Source: Bordetella parapertussis (GTDB lineage Bacteria > Pseudomonadota > Gammaproteobacteria > Burkholderiales > Burkholderiaceae_D). Taken from it: DNA of 12,218 bases. This document shows positions 7,391 through 12,218 of the stretch, piece after piece (position 1 is the stretch's first letter; the number at the start of each line of letters is the position of its first letter). The notes below the pieces were generated by a model that was given only the letters and a program-made list of their open reading frames with translations, was not told the origin of the DNA and ran no database searches. Both the position numbers and the translations under genes were made by a program. The DNA lies in the NCBI GenBank assembly GCA_945867725.1, contig CAMBJI010000028.1:1-12218 (forward strand). Direction: 5' to 3'.

Positions 7391-7858
7391 ATGAATCGCA
7401 CAAACTCAAATAGTACAAATATCTATGAAAAAAATTACTTGAATGAACCGAAGGGACCTTTGGAAAGACAGAAAACCTCTAAGGTGACCGCGGATGTGAC
7501 TCAAAAATCTACACGTCAGGAAAAAAAGGATACAGATATTCTGATATTTGATCGAATTGGAAACACAGGAATTCTAGATATAAAAGGGAAAAAAAACAAA
7601 ATAGGAGGATTATTCCGAGGAGCCTCTAACAAACCTTGGACTGCATTGTTTGGAAGAGTAAAAGCGAACAACCAGGATGTGTACAATATTTTTCGAAGTC
7701 ATGGCATGTCACAAGAAAAGGCACTAGAGGCTTTAAAGAACGTAAAAGATGCCAGCAACAATATGAAATTATCTGGAATGTCGAGTAATGCAGTTAGTAC
7801 TGAGATAGATAACTTTTATAAATCTGTTGTTATTCAACCCCAAAAGCCAGCTTTATAA
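7391..7858 (+). CDS. AT-rich accessory protein, candidate secreted effector
   Basis: An unrecognised 155-residue protein. ATG 7391 has a strong ribosome site (AGGAGGG, five bases upstream), so it is probably expressed. A TTG five codons earlier would place the ribosome site inside the gene, so I reject it. The first 50 residues are rich in Asn, Ser, Thr, Lys and Glu with few aliphatics (MNRTNSNSTNIYEKNYLNEP), as in many type III effectors. A more compact part follows from about residue 52 (DILIFDRIGNTGILDIKG), with a predicted helical C-terminal half (SQEKALEALKNVKDASNNMK). No membrane segment or signal peptide is seen. The gene is clearly poorer in G+C than the core genes. It sits in unit 2 of the tandem duplication, where unit 1 carries different cargo. 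Confidence 0.72.
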   Translation: MNRTNSNSTNIYEKNYLNEPKGPLERQKTSKVTADVTQKSTRQEKKDTDILIFDRIGNTGILDIKGKKNKIGGLFRGASNKPWTALFGRVKANNQDVYNIFRSHGMSQEKALEALKNVKDASNNMKLSGMSSNAVSTEIDNFYKSVVIQPQKPAL

Positions 7859-8105
7859 TCTAGCACTGACTCACGAAAACGATCATCTCGAGAAAATACG
7901 CTCATCGCGAATGCGCAGCATTAATAAGCGATCTTGCTAGTCGGCTTGCGGCGTTAGTATCCATTACAGGACGCGCACAGACTTGCAAGTCTGTGCCGTT
8001 TTGCAGGCGGACCGCACACAGTCCGGATTCTCGGCTCAATACTTGCTGGGCATCAATACTGTCTGCGGTGCTGCCGTTTTACTATCGGCATATTGAGATA
8101 ACTTA
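7859..8105. other. Intergenic region between accessory gene and uvrD, hairpin-rich
   Basis: Convergent gap of 247 bases with no gene. Besides the palindrome at 7975-7996 it has CGGAC/GTCCG arms near 8008-8025 and TGCCG/CGGCA arms at 8072-8076 and 8086-8090. Composition returns to that of the core genome in the second half. Confidence 0.55.
7975..8002 (+). terminator. Candidate terminator: long palindrome plus T-run
   Basis: GCACAGACTTG (7975-7985) is followed at once by its exact reverse complement CAAGTCTGTGC (7986-7996), then CG and TTTT (7999-8002). As RNA it would form a strong stem with a small loop from the centre. It suits termination of transcripts entering from 7391-7858. A dispersed palindromic repeat is an alternative. 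Confidence 0.5.
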
Positions 8106-10382
8106 TTAATCCGTTCGCTCCAACTTCGCTATCCCCAGATCCAGTAACTTCATCCCATTCCTGCCAAAGTTAATATTGGCACGCGCCTGCGTGCCGCTGC
8201 CTTCGATCGTCACAATGACGCCCTCACCAAATTTTTGGTGAGACACGGTCTGGCCTGCGCGCCAGCCATTATCTTTTTGTTGACTAAGCGATTGTGCAAT
8301 CGCGTTATTGCCGTGCTCGGGCTCATCAAGCCAGGCGGCCTTTTGCGTGTGGCCGACCCACTTGGCCTGCACCCTGGGGGATAGCCACTTCAGCGATTCA
8401 TCAGGTAATTCTTCAAAGAAACGCGAACGCAGGTTGTAGCGGGTCTGGCCGTGCAGCATGCGGGTTTGCGCAAAGCTCATGTAGAGCCGCTTGCGGGCGC
8501 GGGTGATCGCGACATACATCAGTCGGCGTTCTTCTTCGACACCGTCTTCGGCTTGCTCGCTATTTTCGTGCGGGAACAAGCCTTCTTCCAGACCGGTGAT
8601 GAACACCGCATCGAATTCCAAGCCTTTGGCGGCGTGCACGGTCATCAGTTGAATCGCGTCCTGACCGGCTTGCGCCTGATTGTCGCCAGCCTCAAGCGAG
8701 GCATGCGACAAGAAGGCTGACAGAGGTGACATTAGGGTTGGTAGGGGTGCATCGGCGTCGATGATCTCCACACCTTCGCCGATCGCGATCGGTGCCACAG
8801 CGTCCACCCGTGGACCGAGCAAGGCCGGCGCATCCATACCAAAACCTTCTTCGGAAACGAACAAGGTGGCGGCACTGACGAGCTGCTCGAGGTTTTCTAT
8901 ACGGTCGGCGCCGTCTTTGTCGGACTGGTAGTGCTGAATCAGCGTACTCTTGTCGAGCGTGACTTGCACCATCTCGGGCAGAGGCAGCCGTTCGGTTTCA
9001 AAACGCAGGCCCTCAATGAGTTTGATGAAACTACCAAGGACCGTGCCGGCTTTGCCCGCGACATAAGGCACTGCCGCATACAGTGAAATATCGTATTGGC
9101 GCGCCGCATCCTGCAATTGCTCAATGCTGCGTGCACCGATACCGCGGGTTGGGAAATTCACGACGCGCAAAAACGCGGAGTCATTGTGCGCATTGTCGAT
9201 CAGCTGCAAATACGCAATCGCATGTTTAATTTCTGCGCGCTCGAAGAATCGCTGTCCACCATAGACGCGGTAAGGCATGGCCGCAGAAAAAAGCGCATGC
9301 TCGATCACGCGTGACTGGGCATTTGAGCGATACAGCATGGCGATTTCACTACGCATCCAGCCTTCGGCGATCAGTGATTTGGCTTCTTCGATCAACCACT
9401 GGGCTTCTTGCAGATCGCTCGATGCCTCTAGTATGCGAACTTGCTCACCGTGGCCGGCGTCAGTACGTAAATTTTTACCTAAACGGCGACGGTTGTGAGA
9501 GATGAGCTGATTGGCCGTATCCAGAATGTGGCCGTGCGAGCGGTAGTTTTGTTCGAGCTTGATGAGATTCTGTACATTGAATTCGCGCTCGAAGGCCGAC
9601 ATATTGCCAACGTTCGCGCCGCGGAATGCGTAAATACTTTGATCATCATCCCCAACAGCAAACACGGCAGCCTGCTCACCGGCGAGCAGCTTCAGCCATT
9701 TGTATTGCAGATCATTTGTATCCTGAAACTCATCGACCAGAATATGTTTGAAGCGCGCCTGATAGTGCTCGCGCAAGGGCTGATTACGTGACAGCAGCTC
9801 GTAGCTGCGCAGCAGCAGCTCGGCAAAATCCACTACGCCTTCGCGCTGACACTGATCGTCATAGGCTTCGTAGAGCTCGGCAAATTTACGCTGGTAGTCG
9901 TCACTGGCCTCGACATCTTTCGCACGCAGCCCCTGATCTTTGGCGCTGTTGATGAAGTACATCAGGTGCTTGGCCGGATATTTTTCATCATCGATATTGA
10001 GCCGCTTAAGCAGACGCTTGATGGCCGACATCTGGTCCTGCGAATCCAGTATCTGGAAGGTCTGCGGTAACGCAGCATCGCGATGATGGGCACGCAGCAG
10101 GCGATTACACAGACCATGGAAAGTACCAATCCAGAGGCCGCGCGTATTGATGGGCAAAATCGCCGATAACCGCGCCAGCATTTCCTTGGCGGCTTTGTTG
10201 GTAAAGGTCACGGCCAGCAGACCGCTGGGCGACACCTGGCCCGTCGTGATCAGCCAGGCAATGCGGGTGGTGAGTACGCGCGTCTTGCCAGAACCGGCAC
10301 CCGCCAGAATCAGTGCGGGCTGGGCGGGCAGCGTGACCGCGGCGAGTTGTTCGGGATTGAGGTTTTGCAGGAGATTTTGCAT
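8106..10382 (-). CDS. uvrD: UvrD-type superfamily 1 DNA helicase
   Basis: A 3'-5' DNA helicase of the UvrD/PcrA/Rep family, acting in nucleotide excision and mismatch repair and on stalled transcription complexes. At 758 residues it has full family length. Motifs in order: Walker A AGAGSGKT (27-34), FTNKAAKEM (60-68), Walker B VDEFQDTND (216-224), motif III GDDDQSIYAFRGA (244-256), motif V LMTVHAAKGLEFD (579-591) and motif VI VAITRARKRLYMS (624-636). The C-terminal VSHQKFGEGVIVTIEG segment is the Tudor-like region that binds RNA polymerase in UvrD/PcrA, which favours UvrD over Rep. The ATG at 10382 gives the family start MQNLLQNLNPEQLAAVTLPA. GGAG directly abuts the ATG, too close for a normal ribosome site. 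A degraded copy of its 3' end lies at 6805-6946. Candidate effector cargo flanks it on both sides. Confidence 0.95.
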   Translation of the reverse strand: MQNLLQNLNPEQLAAVTLPAQPALILAGAGSGKTRVLTTRIAWLITTGQVSPSGLLAVTFTNKAAKEMLARLSAILPINTRGLWIGTFHGLCNRLLRAHHRDAALPQTFQILDSQDQMSAIKRLLKRLNIDDEKYPAKHLMYFINSAKDQGLRAKDVEASDDYQRKFAELYEAYDDQCQREGVVDFAELLLRSYELLSRNQPLREHYQARFKHILVDEFQDTNDLQYKWLKLLAGEQAAVFAVGDDDQSIYAFRGANVGNMSAFEREFNVQNLIKLEQNYRSHGHILDTANQLISHNRRRLGKNLRTDAGHGEQVRILEASSDLQEAQWLIEEAKSLIAEGWMRSEIAMLYRSNAQSRVIEHALFSAAMPYRVYGGQRFFERAEIKHAIAYLQLIDNAHNDSAFLRVVNFPTRGIGARSIEQLQDAARQYDISLYAAVPYVAGKAGTVLGSFIKLIEGLRFETERLPLPEMVQVTLDKSTLIQHYQSDKDGADRIENLEQLVSAATLFVSEEGFGMDAPALLGPRVDAVAPIAIGEGVEIIDADAPLPTLMSPLSAFLSHASLEAGDNQAQAGQDAIQLMTVHAAKGLEFDAVFITGLEEGLFPHENSEQAEDGVEEERRLMYVAITRARKRLYMSFAQTRMLHGQTRYNLRSRFFEELPDESLKWLSPRVQAKWVGHTQKAAWLDEPEHGNNAIAQSLSQQKDNGWRAGQTVSHQKFGEGVIVTIEGSGTQARANINFGRNGMKLLDLGIAKLERTD

Positions 10383-10388
10383 CTCCGG

Positions 10389-10394
10389 ATTATA
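10389..10394 (-). promoter_or_regulatory. Perfect -10 box close to the uvrD start
   Basis: On the minus strand TATAAT ends six bases before the ATG. If used, transcription would begin at or next to the start codon, giving a leaderless or nearly leaderless message. The hexamer 17 bases upstream (CCCGCT) is a poor -35, so the call is tentative. Confidence 0.35.
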
Positions 10395-10404
10395 CGGTGC
10401 GATA

Positions 10405-10425
10405 CGGCGCGAGCGGGTCGCGCCG
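10405..10425. terminator. GC-rich hairpin between the 408-residue gene and uvrD
   Basis: Eight-base arms CGGCGCGA (10405-10412) and TCGCGCCG (10418-10425) pair perfectly around a five-base loop. It lies between the stop of the gene at 10442 and uvrD, both on the minus strand. No T-tract follows on that strand, so it may act as an mRNA end-stabilising hairpin or a factor-dependent stop rather than an intrinsic terminator. Confidence 0.45.
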
Positions 10426-10441
10426 TTGCTTCTTGATGCAC

Positions 10442-11668
10442 TTACTGATTGAGCGAGAGGTCGCCGTTGAGTCGCTCGGGCATTTCCTCATAAACAGTGT
10501 AAGGCCCTTCCGTAACTTTCATGAGTCCACTCTCTTCAGACCACGACACCTCTTCGGAAGTCTCTTCCGGCAAGGACACAATCTCCAGTTCAGAGCCTAT
10601 GCTGGTCTCCATCAAGATGGGAGCGGCAGTTTGTTTGCGACCGGAAGTAAGGGACGTGAGACTAGCATCATATGCATCATATGCATCAAACACTGCTTCA
10701 CTCTGTTGCCTGGGCTTGAAGGGCGAAAACAAGTCGGCCTCTGCGATGTCAGCATTGGCATCTGAACGTTTGAACATTTTGATGATCGCAGCAGACCTAT
10801 CTGGACTGACAGGTGAGTGTCCCTGATGACGGTTATCAATGGGCTTGGCATGTTTGTCAATGATCCTGGCCAGACTGCTCATCGACTTCTCCCAGCTAAA
10901 AGTGAGTAACAGATTGCCAGATTTGTATTCTTGTGGTCTATCCAAATAATTTAGCCAGGCATGCGCAAACCGCAGTAACAAATCTTGCTGAGGGCTCTTG
11001 CGAATCAGGCTGACCAGCGTTTGTTTGTTATCTTTTTGGTTAAGGTAAGTGCGGAGCAAAGTATGCACGCTTTTCATAATGGCACGCTCCTCGGCCAGCG
11101 ATATACGAGTATTTTTACCGAACAGGGCCTGACGTAAGATGCTTTGATCTGCCGGACTTTTCTTCAGGAATTGCGCAAAATAATCGGTAGCTTTCTTGGG
11201 TATCGGACTGAATTTTTTATCTAATTCTTTTTTCTTCACTAGGCGATCGCGAGCACGAACCCGATCATTCAGCGGCTTCAGATGTGATTTCAGCTCACCT
11301 GCAGTGAAGTCTTCACGATTCACATTCTTCATACTCAGTCGGGTCAGTTGCATAATGCTGACCTTGTCTGGGTTGAAAAGCCACTTTTCTTTTAGAAGTA
11401 CTCTACCTGACTGATTCAGTAGGTTAGCCAGTGATTGACGGTGATTACGGATACTGCCCCTGTGAGCTGCAGCGTACAACTTCTTCTCTGGCTTAGGCGT
11501 ATAGACATAGTAATTACCCTGTCCGTACAATCCGGCGCGAATGATAGTCTGATCATTTTTATTGCGGACAGCCCTATATATTTCACAGACGGTCTCCTTT
11601 TTAATACTTGGCTGAAGATAAACCAGATCTCTTTTACTTTTGGTGGCATGGCCAACGGCTGCTTGCAT
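10442..11668 (-). CDS. Candidate type III secreted effector, 408 residues
   Basis: I do not recognise a named family. The call rests on position: it follows a small acidic chaperone-like gene by 48 bases on the same strand, the usual chaperone-then-effector order. ATG 11668 has AAGGAG seven bases upstream. There is no signal peptide or membrane span. Residues 1-50 are polar; 52-59 is NYYVYTPK; 79-160 and 180-270 look helical and basic (RVRARDRLVKKKELDKK; LLLRFAHAWLNYLDRPQEY). From about 300 the protein turns acidic and Ser-rich, with a DAYDAYDA repeat (328-335) and an acidic tail (SLPEETSEEVSWSEESG) ending in TVYEEMPERL. Sampled lines run about 45-53% G+C, between the core genes and the AT-rich cargo. 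Its N-terminal part shows weak collinear similarity to the 130-residue protein at 5877-6269. Toxin or chaperone-client functions other than secretion are possible. Confidence 0.65.
   Translation of the reverse strand: MQAAVGHATKSKRDLVYLQPSIKKETVCEIYRAVRNKNDQTIIRAGLYGQGNYYVYTPKPEKKLYAAAHRGSIRNHRQSLANLLNQSGRVLLKEKWLFNPDKVSIMQLTRLSMKNVNREDFTAGELKSHLKPLNDRVRARDRLVKKKELDKKFSPIPKKATDYFAQFLKKSPADQSILRQALFGKNTRISLAEERAIMKSVHTLLRTYLNQKDNKQTLVSLIRKSPQQDLLLRFAHAWLNYLDRPQEYKSGNLLLTFSWEKSMSSLARIIDKHAKPIDNRHQGHSPVSPDRSAAIIKMFKRSDANADIAEADLFSPFKPRQQSEAVFDAYDAYDASLTSLTSGRKQTAAPILMETSIGSELEIVSLPEETSEEVSWSEESGLMKVTEGPYTVYEEMPERLNGDLSLNQ
10665..10688. repeat. 9-base tandem repeat inside the 408-residue gene
   Basis: GCATCATAT occurs at 10665-10673 and 10674-10682, with a partial third unit GCATCA at 10683-10688. 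It encodes DAYDAYDA on the minus strand. Units are multiples of three, so copy-number change would keep the frame. Confidence 0.8.
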
Positions 11669-11716
11669 AGTGACGCTCCTTTATGTGGTAAATATTGGTT
11701 TCAATTCGGCAGTAAT

Positions 11717-12178
11717 TCAAGCTCTTAAAAAATCTCTTTCGCTTATTTCGGGTGTTGTCTCAACTTCCGCAATGGTGTGTATTTCTTCCATTAGCCGAAT
11801 AGCATGTTGATGAAAATGCAGTATGCAGTTCTGTAGGCTGGCAATAGTCCAGTCAGTTAGCGAAACTTCACTAATCAACATCAACTCACCACTTGGCCCT
11901 GTCAAAGCAACACGAAGTGAGTGATCTTCTGCATACAGTAGGTTCACGCACAGCATCGTCGTGTAGATCGCCGATTGATGCGCCTCCTCGGGTTGCCCAA
12001 TTAATGCAGACAAAAAAAGGTGTGATGTCTCTAGGTTGAAGGTCATCGCTATTGACAGACCATCGCTGGATTGCAAAGTCCAGCTGTCACTGGCTTCTTG
12101 ATTTAGCGAATCAACCCAAGATAAACTCGGACCCAATGAGTGCATCAACTCTTGTAAGTGGATAAGTGCGATAGACAA
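11717..12178 (-). CDS. CesT/Tir-type type III secretion chaperone
   Basis: Chaperones of this class dimerise and hold the N-terminal part of an effector unfolded for type III export. Evidence is structural profile, not identity: 153 residues; helix (5-17, LIHLQELMHSLGPSL); strands (32-60, with DSWTLQSSDGLSIAMTFNL); helix (66-83); strands (88-106, LRVALTGPSGELMLISEVSL); long helix (110-135). This is the alpha-beta-beta-beta-alpha-beta-beta-alpha order of CesT/SicP-like proteins (PF05932). About 20 Asp/Glu against four Arg and no Lys gives the strong acidity typical of the class. The start is TTG at 12178, chosen because GAGG lies six bases upstream; ATG at 12145 would cut the first helix. The likely client is the 408-residue protein 48 bases downstream. 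Upstream promoter lies at or beyond the window edge. Confidence 0.72.
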   Translation of the reverse strand: MSIALIHLQELMHSLGPSLSWVDSLNQEASDSWTLQSSDGLSIAMTFNLETSHLFLSALIGQPEEAHQSAIYTTMLCVNLLYAEDHSLRVALTGPSGELMLISEVSLTDWTIASLQNCILHFHQHAIRLMEEIHTIAEVETTPEISERDFLRA

Positions 12179-12218
12179 AATAAGCCTCGTTCATTTAAGT
12201 GTCGAATATCGAACAAAT

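Larger units (their letters stand above)
5451..8360. other. Tandem duplication spanning the membrane gene/uvrD interval
   Basis: Unit 1 (about 5451-6947) runs from the 3' part of the membrane gene through two small genes to the uvrD fragment. Unit 2 (about 6948-8360) runs from the membrane-gene remnant through the 155-residue gene to the 3' end of intact uvrD. The order and orientation of the end pieces are the same in both, as expected of a direct duplication whose join is at 6946-6953. The cargo in the two units does not match by eye. Confidence 0.85.

Noticed and set aside
7598..7690. ALFG(K/R) shared by the 155-residue protein and the 408-residue protein as homology
   Set aside because: The match is four to five residues and the surrounding sequence does not align.
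9495..9791. Plus-strand frame opposite the helicase motif region as a gene
   Set aside because: Shadow of uvrD, explained by the codon composition of the coding strand.

Overview
The window looks like chromosome of a betaproteobacterium, probably near Burkholderiales. The argument is family resemblance and synteny: full-length polA, a LOG-family gene, a DUF2782 gene, an APH-type homoserine kinase (thrB), a BPSS1780-type membrane protein and a UvrD-type helicase, in an order I associate with that class. Core genes are GC-rich (38/60 G+C in one sampled line of the LOG gene). No rRNA, tRNA, CRISPR array or transposase gene was found.

Layout. Left core block: polA (minus, 77-2839), LOG gene (plus, 2840-3577, its start codon touching that of polA), DUF2782 protein (3654-3998), thrB (4060-5016) and, overlapping it by 4 bases, the BPSS1780-type gene (5013-5783). 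Middle accessory stretch, 5784-8105: two AT-rich small genes (5877-6269, 6359-6766), a degenerate antisense 3' piece of uvrD (6805-6946), a second 3' piece of the BPSS1780-type gene (6948-7275), then another AT-rich small gene (7391-7858). Right block, all minus: uvrD (8106-10382), a 408-residue protein of unknown function (10442-11668), and upstream of it a small acidic protein with the profile of a CesT-type type III secretion chaperone (11717-12178).

Main interpretation. The middle stretch is a tandem duplication. Both units read 3' end of the BPSS1780-type gene, AT-rich cargo, 3' end of uvrD. The first unit is about 1,497 bp and the join lies at about 6947. The cargo differs between the units. 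The membrane-gene copies are about 95% identical, but the uvrD copies only about 71%, so simple duplication of one sequence is not enough; gene conversion or import from a relative is needed.

The right-end chaperone plus 408-residue protein looks like a type III chaperone/effector pair. The small cargo proteins also have polar, low-leucine N-termini of the kind seen in secreted effectors. The 130-residue cargo protein shows a weak collinear similarity to the N-terminal 130 residues of the 408-residue protein. Together these suggest that uvrD is flanked on both sides by candidate secreted-effector cargo. No secretion apparatus gene is visible, so that role is inference.
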